Program-made: the position numbers and the translations under genes
The notes under the pieces: model-generated
Database searches by the model: none
What the model was told of the DNA's origin: nothing
The model's input: only the letters and a program-made list of their open reading frames with translations
In this document: piece after piece, positions 17,416 to 26,845 of the stretch
Numbering within the stretch: position 1 is the stretch's first letter
Layout: every line of letters begins with the position of its first letter
From: Fidelibacterota bacterium
GTDB taxonomy: Bacteria > Fidelibacterota > UBA8477 > JABMPR01
Length of the DNA stretch: 64,000 nt
Direction of reading: 5' to 3'
Assembly: GCA_018673925.1 (NCBI GenBank)
Contig: JABHBL010000057.1
Coordinates: forward strand, 1 to 64,000

Positions 17416-18000
17416 ATGAAAGCTTTTGAGTTGAAAACATCTGAGCCGCTTGATCTCACAGATATTGAAATCTCATCTGATCGACTCCTGCTTACGACCA
17501 GGCTCAAACATTACACTAAAGATATCTTTCGAGAATTTAATGATGATATCATCCAGTATATGTTTCCCAAACCAGCTGAAATAATTGAAGAAACCATAGA
17601 GTTTATAAACGATTCCATGATTGGTATGCGTGAGGGCTGGAATCTTGCCCTGGCGATTACAATCGATCAAAGTGGAGAATTTTTAGGCTGTTGTGGTTTG
17701 CATGGCAGAGGCAGACACAGAACACCTGAATTGGGCATCTGGATCAAAAAATCAGCCCATGGTCACAAATACGGCCAGGAAACCATTCACTCATTGGCCA
17801 CTTGGGCTGTGGAAAATATTGACCTGGATTATATCATCTATCCTGTGGATCGAGCCAATATCCCCAGCCGCAAAATTGCTGAATCACTTGGGGGTCAAGT
17901 CTTTGCGGAGAAACAGGTCAAAACTGCCCGGGGTGGTTATCTTGATGAAGTCAAATACAAACTCACTATGGATGGCATACAAAAGGCAAGACCCGCTTAG
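17416..18000 (+). CDS. GNAT acetyltransferase, RimJ/RimL type
   Basis: The 194-residue protein carries a GNAT fold: ISSDRLLLTTRLKHYTKDIF at the start, LALAITIDQSGEFLGCCGLHG in the middle strands, and an acetyl-CoA loop in LGIWIKKSAHGHKYGQETIHSL. YPVDRANIPSRKIAESLGG is the usual end of RimJ/RimL-type proteins that acetylate N-termini or small amines. The ATG at 17416 is chosen because it follows GAGG at the right distance. The earlier in-frame ATG at 17278 lies inside the dioxygenase gene and adds a non-homologous extension. Confidence 0.88.
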   Translation: MKAFELKTSEPLDLTDIEISSDRLLLTTRLKHYTKDIFREFNDDIIQYMFPKPAEIIEETIEFINDSMIGMREGWNLALAITIDQSGEFLGCCGLHGRGRHRTPELGIWIKKSAHGHKYGQETIHSLATWAVENIDLDYIIYPVDRANIPSRKIAESLGGQVFAEKQVKTARGGYLDEVKYKLTMDGIQKARPA

Positions 18001-18091
18001 ATTTTTTTAATTCTCACCCGCATAAGGAACAAGGCTGGAAACCACAACGTTAACACGTCGTATCCTTTAATTTCCTAACGGGAGGTTTTTT

Positions 18092-19429
18092 ATGCAGACT
18101 GCCTGGATGAAACAATCAATCAGCGCTCGACTACTTATCATCGGGTTTTTAGTGCTCGTGCTACTCATTCCCTCATTTATGATCCAATCTCTTATACATG
18201 AGAGACAAGCCAGAAGAGATGGTGCGGTTGCAGAAGTAAACCAGAAATGGGGAGAACAACAAACCATTACTGGACCCATCCTCTCAGTTCCCTATAAATA
18301 CCATCAAAAGGATGCCTTAAACAACCTGGTCACCACAATTGGGTATGCCCATTTTTTACCGGAAAAACTTCAGATTAACGGAGAGCTATTACCTGAGGTT
18401 CGGAAACGGGGTATTTATGAAATTATTCTTTACAAATCGGTTCTTAATGTATCAGGCGCTTTCAAACCAGTCTCCATAAAGGATTTAAAAGTGGCTTCTG
18501 GAGATTTTGTCTGGAGTGATGCCTTTATCTCACTTGGTATCTCTGACATGAAAGGTCTCAACGATCTGATCACATTTGAAGTGAATGGTCAAAAAATCCA
18601 GGTGCAACCCGGTATCGAAACAGATGATATTCTCGGTAGTGGTGTCAGCATACCCCTGGATACTGTTTATTCAAATGAAGAGATGGACTTCTCCTTTGAT
18701 CTAAATTTAAATGGGAGCGAGTCACTTCTCTTCGCTCCAGTGGGCAAAGAAACCACCGTTAAATTGAGCTCCACATGGCCTGACCCAAGTTTTGTAGGAA
18801 ACTTTTTACCAGCACACCATGAGACCTCACAAGAGGGATTTGATGCTAGTTGGAAAATCCTTCACTTGAACAGAAACTACCCTCAAAAATGGACGGGTAG
18901 CAACAATCAGGTCGAGGCATCTACCTTTGGGGTCAAATTGCTAGTTCCCGTTGATGAATATCAAAAGAACATGCGGACCGCGAAGTATGCCTTCATGTTT
19001 ATCGGTCTGACTTTTCTGTCCTTTTTTATGATTGAATTGCTGAACAAAAAATTGATTCATCCCATACAATATCTACTCATCGGTTTCTCCCTGCTTGTGT
19101 TTTACACGCTGTTGTTGTCGTTTTCAGAGCAGATGGTTTTTAAATACGCCTATATGATTTCCAGTGTTGCAACCATTGGCTTAATTACCAGTTATACCAG
19201 GGGTGTTTTAAAAGATACCCTTCAAACTGGAATCATCCTGCTCATTCTGGTTTTACTATATGCTTATTTATACATCGTCCTGCAATTGCAAGACCTGGCA
19301 CTGATGATTGGGAGTATTGGACTTTTTATCATTCTGAGTCTGGTGATGTATCTAACTCGGAAAGTTGATTGGTTTTCTACGCTTCAGCAAGCAGTTCCAG
19401 TGAAGCAGGATAAAACAGACGAGGTCTAG
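18092..19429 (+). CDS. creD: CreD-like inner-membrane protein
   Basis: The 445-residue protein follows the CreD pattern: an N-terminal helix (SARLLIIGFLVLVLLIPSFMI) followed by RQARRDGAVAEVNQKWGEQQTITGPILSVPY. A large periplasmic beta domain covers about residues 60-300, ending near the HLNRNYPQKW segment. Five or six C-terminal membrane helices run from about residue 300 to 430. In Enterobacteria CreD is part of the CreBC regulon and affects envelope integrity, but no CreBC genes are nearby here. CGGGAGG precedes the ATG. The 277 bases downstream, up to the beta-helix gene, contain no clear element. Confidence 0.92.
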   Translation: MQTAWMKQSISARLLIIGFLVLVLLIPSFMIQSLIHERQARRDGAVAEVNQKWGEQQTITGPILSVPYKYHQKDALNNLVTTIGYAHFLPEKLQINGELLPEVRKRGIYEIILYKSVLNVSGAFKPVSIKDLKVASGDFVWSDAFISLGISDMKGLNDLITFEVNGQKIQVQPGIETDDILGSGVSIPLDTVYSNEEMDFSFDLNLNGSESLLFAPVGKETTVKLSSTWPDPSFVGNFLPAHHETSQEGFDASWKILHLNRNYPQKWTGSNNQVEASTFGVKLLVPVDEYQKNMRTAKYAFMFIGLTFLSFFMIELLNKKLIHPIQYLLIGFSLLVFYTLLLSFSEQMVFKYAYMISSVATIGLITSYTRGVLKDTLQTGIILLILVLLYAYLYIVLQLQDLALMIGSIGLFIILSLVMYLTRKVDWFSTLQQAVPVKQDKTDEV

Positions 19430-19706
19430 TTTCGCTTATTTAGAATTGGGTTGAGCGAGGTATTGGCTGGTTTTCCCGGTAACACCTCTGGTATGAAAGC
19501 ATCTCTATCCACCAGTTGAATTTTGCTGGGTGATTGCAGTAAGCGTGTGCCCTCAGCTATATAGATACTGTTCTTGCATCTTTGAACTGATATCAATCAT
19601 GTACTTCTCCGAGATAACAAGTTTAACGTGCTCAAAATATTATCCATTTGGATGATTAAAAGCATTTGAATTGATTTATCTTCGCTCATTAATGAAGGGT
19701 TCCACC

Positions 19707-20981
19707 ATGTATACTAAACTTATTCTTATGCTATTACTTCTGGGCAATCTGATGTCACAAACTTTCGTTGAAGGCAATGTTAGTGGTGTCTGGGAGTTGC
19801 AAGGAAATCCCTATCTTCTCACTGCAGATTGTGTGGTTGGCTTTGGGGACACCTTGATCATTCAAGATGGGGTCCGCATTGATCTGGATTCTCTTTTCGA
19901 ATTTAGAGTTCAAGGTGTCTTGTTTGCCACGGGGGCACTCTTTCAGAATGGTGGCAGTGTTCGGGGTGACAATGGCCAACTCAATATAGATAACTGTGCC
20001 TTCATTGGTCTGGATGAGGGGATCAAAATCATCAGTGGTAGCGCCAGGTTTCATGGCTGTCGTATCGATGGTACTGCAGAAACAGGGATATCATTTTCAA
20101 ATGTTGATTCTTCTTTCATTCGCTATTCAAACATTAGCAATAGCGGTGATTATGGTATAAAAATTCTACAGTCAGATGATGTTGAGGTTTATAACTGCCA
20201 CTTATTGGGAAACTCAGTCAATGATTTCAATCATCCCGCCCTTTTTATCGACTCATGTTCACCACAGGTTATTGAGAATAACCTCATTAAGGATAATCAT
20301 GGTCAGGGTGTGGGTGTCTGGACTCTCACCTCTATTGCCGCACCTGTAATTAGAGGCAATTTTATTCAGGGCAATTTTACTGGAATTACTGTGGTAAACT
20401 CTCCTGCTTACATTCTTGATAATGTCATCGTATCAAATTATCAGGAAGGCAACTTTAATTCTGGTGCAGGCATCTTTGCCGGCTATGGGTCTTCGGTTGG
20501 TATCGTTATGGGGAATTATATCGGCGGCAATTATTACGGCGTTTCCGTGATCAATGGCGCTTCTCCCAACCTGGGTGATATGGTCAATGATTTTCCCGGA
20601 GATGATGGCCTTAATCTATTTGATGACAACACCTTTGATGGTCAGACCTGGCACATCTGGAATGGCACGTCCTCCCCCATTATGGCTCAGAATAATTATT
20701 GGCTTGGTATGGATCTTTCTGATGTCGATGCCACGCTCTATGATAACGAAGAAGGTGGTGGTGAAATTTTCTTTGAGCCTATCTATGCAGCTCCCCTGCC
20801 TGAACCTCCAGATATCAACGATGATGAGTCCGTCAATATTCTTGATGTGGTTGTACTTATTGAAGGTATTGTGGGTGTGGGTCTTCCCGATCCGGTGACC
20901 TTTTATCTATCAGACATCAATCATGATTTTGACATCAATGTAAGTGATGTGACATCACTCATAGATATTGTTGTTCAATAG
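19707..20981 (+). CDS. Secreted right-handed beta-helix protein with dockerin type I domain
   Basis: The ATG at 19707 is chosen because it gives a normal signal peptide (MYTKLILMLLLLGNLMSQ). An in-frame TTG lies 36 bases upstream. Residues about 90-330 contain parallel beta-helix repeats of the NosD/pectate-lyase type, with many N-x-I and SGxYGI-like turns (SNSGDYGIKIL, NLIKDNHGQGVGVW, NYIGGNYYGVSVI). The last 60 residues form a dockerin-like pair of calcium loops, DINDDESVNILDVVVLIEGI and DINHDFDINVSDVTSLIDIV. There is no cohesin gene in the window and no NYPNPFNP sorting tail. Confidence 0.85.
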   Translation: MYTKLILMLLLLGNLMSQTFVEGNVSGVWELQGNPYLLTADCVVGFGDTLIIQDGVRIDLDSLFEFRVQGVLFATGALFQNGGSVRGDNGQLNIDNCAFIGLDEGIKIISGSARFHGCRIDGTAETGISFSNVDSSFIRYSNISNSGDYGIKILQSDDVEVYNCHLLGNSVNDFNHPALFIDSCSPQVIENNLIKDNHGQGVGVWTLTSIAAPVIRGNFIQGNFTGITVVNSPAYILDNVIVSNYQEGNFNSGAGIFAGYGSSVGIVMGNYIGGNYYGVSVINGASPNLGDMVNDFPGDDGLNLFDDNTFDGQTWHIWNGTSSPIMAQNNYWLGMDLSDVDATLYDNEEGGGEIFFEPIYAAPLPEPPDINDDESVNILDVVVLIEGIVGVGLPDPVTFYLSDINHDFDINVSDVTSLIDIVVQ

Positions 20982-21014
20982 CAGGGTTTAGCGGGGCCGG
21001 TGCAGCCGACAAAT

Positions 21015-21926
21015 TTAGTCTCTACCATCCCCATCGTTTGACAGCTGGGAAGACAATTCCAGCAGACGTTCCTTTTCGGTGTTGCTTAGATTTTCATAAC
21101 CAACTCTGGTGATCTTATCCAGCAGCGCATCCATCTCTTTTCTTAATTCAGTTTCACTTCTGACGCGATGCCAGCCCTGTTGCTGGGGTTTTGAGGCTGA
21201 AGGTCCCGAACGACCTGGAGCATCATCATTTACAAAACGAATTTTGGTCACCCTTCCCAGCCACTGTCGCCAGGGAATATTCAGACCACGGTAGCGACCA
21301 TTTTTTCTCAGATAAAACCAGCCCACAACCAGGCCACCTAGATGGGTGATATGGCTAATTCCATCACCGTTTCCAACGGAAGCAAAGGTCATAAAGCCCA
21401 TGATGAGCATAAGATATTTTACTTTGATAGGGACCAACATATAGACCAACACTTTACGGTCAGGATAGGTCACCGCATAAGCCAGCAAAATGGCATAGAC
21501 GGCTCCACTGGCCCCAATGATAGAAGGTATCGTGCCCCTGTATCCTGAGAGAACGCCAATAAAATATGGAACCAGAGAAAAAACGCCGGCACCAGCGCCA
21601 GTCACTATATAGAATCTGAGAAACTCTTTACGTCCCCAGATGTTCTCCAGCTCTGAACCAAACATCCATAACATGAGCATGTTCATGGCGATGTGCCAGA
21701 AACCACCATGCAAAAACATATATGTGAAGGGCTGCCAGATACGTAAACCAAAAATAACATCATGGGGGTTCAGGCCAAACCAACCAGCCCAGATTCCCAT
21801 GCCCATAATTTGAGTAAGCATAAAGACAGCCACGTTGGCTATGAGGAGTTGCCTGACACCGGCACCCATTTTACTGGGGCCAAATTTCATGCGCGGTGTG
21901 CCTTGTTGGAAATCCCACTGATTCAT
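21015..21926 (-). CDS. Rhomboid-family intramembrane serine protease
   Basis: The 303-residue protein has six membrane helices between residues about 28 and 205. The catalytic Ser is Ser140 in GASGAVYA and the catalytic His is His195 in SHITHLGGLVVGW. The conserved HGGFWHIAMNMLMLWMFG segment with an E-N-W turn is also present. It should cut substrates within the inner membrane. A cytoplasmic C-terminal tail of about 95 residues follows, rich in charged residues and ending in a helical DALLDKITRVGYENLSNTEKE segment, as in many FCB-group rhomboids. No substrate can be inferred. Confidence 0.95.
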   Translation of the reverse strand: MNQWDFQQGTPRMKFGPSKMGAGVRQLLIANVAVFMLTQIMGMGIWAGWFGLNPHDVIFGLRIWQPFTYMFLHGGFWHIAMNMLMLWMFGSELENIWGRKEFLRFYIVTGAGAGVFSLVPYFIGVLSGYRGTIPSIIGASGAVYAILLAYAVTYPDRKVLVYMLVPIKVKYLMLIMGFMTFASVGNGDGISHITHLGGLVVGWFYLRKNGRYRGLNIPWRQWLGRVTKIRFVNDDAPGRSGPSASKPQQQGWHRVRSETELRKEMDALLDKITRVGYENLSNTEKERLLELSSQLSNDGDGRD

Positions 21927-22132
21927 GAATTAGTATAAGATTTTTACAGGGATTTGAAAGACAGGGATTGTATGAGAAGCTGGAAAGTTGAAGTTAATAT
22001 CCCGTCTAATCGGTCTTCGTGAAAAGATCACAGTCAGTTAACCCAAACGGAGTCGGGGGTACTTTCAATTTGTTTTATGTCTATCCCTTGACTCTGCTCG
22101 GAAAGACAGAATCAGAGTTTAGTTGGGTTCTT

Positions 22133-23311
22133 CTAAATCCTACTCACCCACTCCATAAGTTGGGCTGTCAGAAATCCAAAATACAAACCGAGAATATTGC
22201 CCAGGACACCCATGAGTAATCCAACTGGGGCCATGCCTTTCTGGTAGACAGAAGCAACGATGGGTGCACTCACCACGCCGCCAATATTTGCTTGAGAACT
22301 AGTGGCGATGAGAAACATGGGTGCCTTTAAAAGACGACCCACACTAAACAACACGGTTGCATGGATGCCTATCCAGACGACACCCACCATGAGAAACATA
22401 GGTGCTTCTGTGATGGATCGCAAATCAGCCTTAGCGCCAATGGTTGCCAGCAATAAATACAAAAAGATATTTCCAAGATGTGACGCACCCTGTTTTTCCA
22501 ATTTGGCAACAGGGGTAAATGAGAGACCCAGCCCAACAATGGAAACCAGGATCACTGTCCAGCCAAAACTGGTGACAACCTTACCAAGATCAGGGAGAAA
22601 TTCACCGGCTATAAGACACACATATCCGAGACCTATTCCCACCACCAGCATATAAATAAGACCTGGAAAGGTTAGGACCTCTTTCTTTTGCTTGTCAGAA
22701 TTTGCCAGGTGATCACTGAGCTCACTCACAGGTGAGGAGGTAACTTTATTCCATTTATCTAGCCTGCTCTGGAAGGCTGAGATGAATATAACAATGCCCA
22801 TCCAGCCATACCCGACAACAGTATCAACGATGATCATGACTCCAAACAATTCATCCCTAACACCAATGGAGGTTCCAACGGCAACCATGTTGGAGCTCCC
22901 GCCAATCCATGATCCAGATAGGGCGCCCATGCCTTGCCAGGCATCCTCAGGCAACCAACTACCAAAGATGGCCAGGCTGATGACACCGCCGAGAACAATT
23001 CCAAAAGTTCCCGCCAGCATGGTACCCAGAGCCTTGGGTCCAAGTTTCGAAATGGCTTTAACATCTGCAGATAGAAGCAATAAAACCAGAGCCGCTGGCA
23101 AAAGGTATGTTTTCACCCATCCATATAAATCAGATTGTTCAGGGGTGATCCCAAGCGTGGTTGAAATCATGGGCAGGAAATAGACCCATATGACAGGGGG
23201 GATGATATCAAATATTTTCGAAGCCCAGGGCTGTTGCTTGATAAAGTAAATCAAACCAATCAGTGAGATCAGATAAACCAGGATGGCAGTTGGGTCATTT
23301 ATGAGGGGCAT
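22133..23311 (-). CDS. DUF819 family membrane protein
   Basis: The 392-residue protein has about ten membrane helices and the motifs of the DUF819 (YjcL-like) family, including ALSGSWIGGSSNMVAVG and the late SSQANIGGVVSAPIVASVYQKG. It is an integral inner-membrane protein, likely a permease. The substrate is unknown. The start ATG at 23311 lies 45 bases downstream of a run of eight heptanucleotide repeats, which could affect expression if the repeat number varies. The preceding gene on this strand ends inside that repeat. Confidence 0.92.
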   Translation of the reverse strand: MPLINDPTAILVYLISLIGLIYFIKQQPWASKIFDIIPPVIWVYFLPMISTTLGITPEQSDLYGWVKTYLLPAALVLLLLSADVKAISKLGPKALGTMLAGTFGIVLGGVISLAIFGSWLPEDAWQGMGALSGSWIGGSSNMVAVGTSIGVRDELFGVMIIVDTVVGYGWMGIVIFISAFQSRLDKWNKVTSSPVSELSDHLANSDKQKKEVLTFPGLIYMLVVGIGLGYVCLIAGEFLPDLGKVVTSFGWTVILVSIVGLGLSFTPVAKLEKQGASHLGNIFLYLLLATIGAKADLRSITEAPMFLMVGVVWIGIHATVLFSVGRLLKAPMFLIATSSQANIGGVVSAPIVASVYQKGMAPVGLLMGVLGNILGLYFGFLTAQLMEWVSRI

Positions 23312-23356
23312 TTTTTACCTGCTTGAGTTTTGTGTTTAACTTTAATAATTTTTTGT

Positions 23357-23717
<361 letters not shown>

Positions 23718-23720
23718 TAT

Positions 23721-25307
23721 TTATCCTTGTTCTTCAAAGTACACCTCAGTGTATTTGTTTGCGAAATACATCTGGTGAACAATAAAGTTTTTGAGGTTTG
23801 GCTGAAAAACTGTGTAAGAGGTTGGATACCAGAAGAAAGCGTAAGGGGCTTCTTCAATGAGAGTGCTATCGATGTTCATAGCCAAGAGCTTTCGTTCCTC
23901 TGGATCAAGACTCTGTTGAAGAGATTCGATATTTTCGTCAACAGTTGAATTGTTATAGCGGTTTCGTCTGGCTGAGTTTTTCGAATGGAAAAGTGGTGCT
24001 AGAAAATTTTCTGCATCAGCATAGTCGGCCCACCAGTTTCCCCAGTACGCATCTGTTCCACCTTTTCGCATGGCATCACGCATCATGTTCCAATCGTTTC
24101 GTACAATATTGACTTTAAATCCTGCTTCATTGAGATAGTGCTGGATAGCTTCAATGGTCTGGGAGATGGCTGCGCCTGGATCCACCCATAGATCAAACTC
24201 ACACTGTTCCGGGTAACCAGCCTCAACCAGGAGTTGTTTTGCTTTTTCAGGATCATATGGTAAAGGTACTCTTGTACTATCATATCCTGCCAGCCCGGGG
24301 GGTATAGGTCCATGAGCCAATGTCGCGCTATTGTGCAGAATGCGATGAATTATTTTTTCACGATCTATAGCGTATGTTACGGCCTGTCTTACACGTTTAT
24401 CGGTGAATGGTGTTCTCTCAACGTTCATGGCGAGATAATAGATTCCGAGCTCATCCATTTTCTGGATATATGGTTGCCAGGCAGTACTTCTAGTCCAATA
24501 CTTAAACTCTGAGTTTGGCACTACCATAATATCCAGGTTACCAGCTTCAAACTCAACAGCTTGCGTTAAGGTCTCAGGCATATTGTTTAAAAGTATTCCA
24601 TCCAGCTTAGCCGGACCATTAAAGTAATTCGGGTTTTTCTTGAAACTTAATTTGCGATCAGATTGCCATTCTGCAAAGATCCATGCACCCGTCCCCATGG
24701 GGGTCGTTTTTAGCTCGGGCTGCACAGGATCACCTTCCTTGTAAGGGACTATTGCTGTTGGCGGAACAGCGAGAAAACCAATAAAGGGCGCGAAGGGTTT
24801 AGAGAGAATCAATTCGATTTTCGAAGGATTAATCATCCTTATGCCTGATATACTATCTGCTTTTCCCTGCATAAACTCACTAGCACCCAGTATGGGGTCC
24901 AACAACCATGTCATGGAACTACGAGTCTCCGGGTTTAGCGTGCGGTGAAATGAATAGACCACATCACGTGCTGTGAGTTGCTTCCCATCCCAGAAATAAA
25001 CATCATCTCTCAGGTTAAAAGTATAAACTCGACCGTCACTTGATATTTCCCATGATTGGGCAAGTCCAGGTTGTAGATCATTGCCAATCCCAAACTGTAC
25101 CAGGTTGTCATACATGAGTCCTGAGATCACACCTGTAGTGATATCATTGGCCATGGTGGGATCCATTGATTTAGGTTCAGTCAAAATGACCATTTTAAGA
25201 TAATTCTTATAAGGATCCTCTGGACAACATGACCCGAGGCCAAACAAAAGGAGGGTCACCATAGCCCAGAGTGCTATTTTGTGCACCAGGGCATCAGAAG
25301 GTTTCAT
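23721..25307 (-). CDS. Oligopeptide ABC transporter substrate-binding lipoprotein (SBP family 5)
   Basis: The 528-residue protein has a lipoprotein signal ending LGSC (Cys27). The periplasmic binding protein pattern of the OppA/DppA family follows: VILTEPKSMDPTMANDITTG, then AQSWEISSDGRVYTFNLRDDVYFWDGKQLTARDVVYSFHR, and later VRQAVTYAIDREKII. It should capture peptides or similar molecules outside the inner membrane. No OppB/C/D/F genes are in the window, so it must work with a transporter elsewhere or act alone. The upstream region, shared with the TetR gene, contains a long hairpin at 25348-25379. Confidence 0.93.
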   Translation of the reverse strand: MKPSDALVHKIALWAMVTLLLFGLGSCCPEDPYKNYLKMVILTEPKSMDPTMANDITTGVISGLMYDNLVQFGIGNDLQPGLAQSWEISSDGRVYTFNLRDDVYFWDGKQLTARDVVYSFHRTLNPETRSSMTWLLDPILGASEFMQGKADSISGIRMINPSKIELILSKPFAPFIGFLAVPPTAIVPYKEGDPVQPELKTTPMGTGAWIFAEWQSDRKLSFKKNPNYFNGPAKLDGILLNNMPETLTQAVEFEAGNLDIMVVPNSEFKYWTRSTAWQPYIQKMDELGIYYLAMNVERTPFTDKRVRQAVTYAIDREKIIHRILHNSATLAHGPIPPGLAGYDSTRVPLPYDPEKAKQLLVEAGYPEQCEFDLWVDPGAAISQTIEAIQHYLNEAGFKVNIVRNDWNMMRDAMRKGGTDAYWGNWWADYADAENFLAPLFHSKNSARRNRYNNSTVDENIESLQQSLDPEERKLLAMNIDSTLIEEAPYAFFWYPTSYTVFQPNLKNFIVHQMYFANKYTEVYFEEQG

Positions 25308-25347
25308 TATATACTCCAGCTGGTCTCATAGTCCTCAATCCACACTT

Positions 25348-25379
25348 TTAGACATCAAAGGTCTTTGATAGTGGTCTAA
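25348..25379. promoter_or_regulatory. Hairpin in the OppA-TetR divergent intergenic region
   Basis: TTAGAC-ATCAAAG, the two-base loop GT, then CTTTGAT, a four-base bulge and GTCTAA fold into a 13-bp stem. It lies 40 bases upstream of the oppA-like start codon on the other strand. It may be a protein-binding palindrome or a leader structure. No matching family was recognised. Confidence 0.5.
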
Positions 25380-25432
25380 GATATACAGAATTGACTTCTT
25401 TGGAAAAACTATGTTTAAACACCAAAAAATAC

Positions 25433-25485
25433 TTGACTGACCGACTGTTCGGTCATATTTTCAATCCCACTCAACCTAAGGAGGT
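25433..25485 (+). promoter_or_regulatory. Promoter with embedded TetR-type operator and consensus ribosome site
   Basis: The -35 element is TTGACT (25433-25438) and the -10 element is TATTTT (25456-25461), with a 17-base spacer. A perfect inverted repeat TGACCGA-CTGT-TCGGTCA (25438-25455) fills the spacer. AAGGAGGT (25478-25485) is a full Shine-Dalgarno site 8 bases before the ATG at 25494. The TetR protein encoded next is the obvious candidate for binding here and repressing its own operon. Confidence 0.85.
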
Positions 25486-25493
25486 AAACCACC

Positions 25494-26099
25494 ATGAGTC
25501 CCCTACAAAAAGACCCCGCCAAAGCAGACGCCATTATACGTGCATCTATACACATTTTCGCTCGTGACGGGCTGGATAAAGGTAAAATCGCCGATATTGC
25601 CAAGGAGGCTGGTATAGGTAAAGGTACTGTTTATGAATACTTTAGAAGCAAGGAAGAGATTTTTCATGCCATGGGAGATACGATCATGACAGATATGATC
25701 GATGCTTCAGAAAAACTCTATTCCATGGATCTTAGCCCCCACGATAAGCTAAAAACCTTCATGCGCATGAATATTGAGATCATATTCGAAATGGAAGATG
25801 CCATGCTCATTATGACCGAGATCTGGGCCCAGGGTGCAAGGGCCATCAAGCACGGCGCACACCCCAATACCACCCTTTATAATGCCTCCCGTGACATGAA
25901 ACAGCTGGTTATCAATATTCTCAAGGCCGGTGTAATGGCTCAGGAGTTTCGTGATATGAATTATGACGGGGTGGCCACTCTTGCACTAGCATTCATAGAT
26001 GGCTTCGTCTGGCAGTTCATGGTCTCAACTGACCGCGCTGCTTTTGATAGAGCACTGGTCGAAGGCATTGAGAGTTTTATGAAAGGGTTAGAACGATGA
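25494..26099 (+). CDS. TetR-family repressor of the downstream RND operon
   Basis: The 201-residue protein has a TetR N-terminal helix-turn-helix at about residues 12-58: ADAIIRASIHIFARDGLDKGKIADIAKEAGIGKGTVYEYFRSKEEIF. A helical ligand-binding domain follows. The gene opens the operon and its stop overlaps the next start by 4 bases (ATGA), so translation is likely coupled. Its promoter contains a perfect TGACCGA/TCGGTCA operator. It probably represses itself and the following LolA-like, beta-barrel and RND genes until a ligand binds. The ligand is unknown. Confidence 0.94.
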   Translation: MSPLQKDPAKADAIIRASIHIFARDGLDKGKIADIAKEAGIGKGTVYEYFRSKEEIFHAMGDTIMTDMIDASEKLYSMDLSPHDKLKTFMRMNIEIIFEMEDAMLIMTEIWAQGARAIKHGAHPNTTLYNASRDMKQLVINILKAGVMAQEFRDMNYDGVATLALAFIDGFVWQFMVSTDRAAFDRALVEGIESFMKGLER

Positions 26100-26845
26100 A
26101 AGTAAAACTCTTCGTATTAATACTTGTGGGGGTATCCATTCTCTCTGCCCAGACTCCCACAGCAGAAGAAATTGTCGATCGTGTAACAGCCATCATGTCA
26201 CCAGAGAACAGCTATTCAAAGGGGAGCCAAACCATTATCACCAGTTCCGGGAAAGAGCGGGTTTTCGAATTTGAATCCTGGGCTGCGGAAAAGGGTAAAA
26301 GCTCGATGACGCGTTATACAAAGCCTGCAGCCATCCGCGGACAAGCTTTTCTGATGCTCAACAATGCCGATGATATCTGGAGTTATTTTCCTCGAACCAA
26401 ACGTGTTCGCAAGCTGGCTTCACATGCCAAGAAACAAAAAATGCAGGGTTCAGACTTTACCTACGAAGACATGGGTGGGGGCGATGTTTTTCAGAAAAAG
26501 TTTAAGTCCACTATCCTGTCCGAAGAAACTAAAGATGGTGACCTAGCCTGGAAAATACAAATGATTGGAATCCCAGACAAAGATCCACCACATCCAAAAA
26601 TTATCATGTGGGTCAGACAATCCGACTATTATCCGGTAGCCCTGGATTATTACGATGGAAAAGATTTTAACACCAAATCACTGGTTCTGTCTGACATTCA
26701 AGTAATTGAGTCTTTTCCAACCGCCATGACCATGGTCATGACTGACAACAAGGAACGCTCCAGTACAACCATGAAGACCCTGGAAATCACTTATGCCTGG
26801 AAACCGACCAAAGGATTTTTCTCTGAAAGGAATTTGAAGAAATGA
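26096..26845 (+). CDS. LolA-like outer-membrane lipoprotein-sorting protein
   Basis: The 249-residue protein has a signal peptide (MKVKLFVLILVGVSILSAQ). A LolA-like beta domain follows, of the kind often annotated as outer membrane lipoprotein-sorting protein: EIVDRVTAIMSPENSYSKGSQT, then IWSYFPRTKRVRKLASHAKKQ and MQGSDFTYEDMGGGD. Proteins of this family are commonly encoded beside MMPL/RND transporters and are thought to carry lipids or lipoproteins in the periplasm. Here the gene overlaps its neighbours by 4 bases on both sides, which places it firmly in the TetR-controlled operon. Confidence 0.92.
   Translation: MKVKLFVLILVGVSILSAQTPTAEEIVDRVTAIMSPENSYSKGSQTIITSSGKERVFEFESWAAEKGKSSMTRYTKPAAIRGQAFLMLNNADDIWSYFPRTKRVRKLASHAKKQKMQGSDFTYEDMGGGDVFQKKFKSTILSEETKDGDLAWKIQMIGIPDKDPPHPKIIMWVRQSDYYPVALDYYDGKDFNTKSLVLSDIQVIESFPTAMTMVMTDNKERSSTTMKTLEITYAWKPTKGFFSERNLKK

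Noticed and set aside
21927-22132. The gap between the rhomboid and DUF819 genes, examined for a small gene or RNA.
   Set aside because: The 66-residue frame from 22019 runs into the end of the DUF819 gene and shows no ribosome site. No stable fold was seen.
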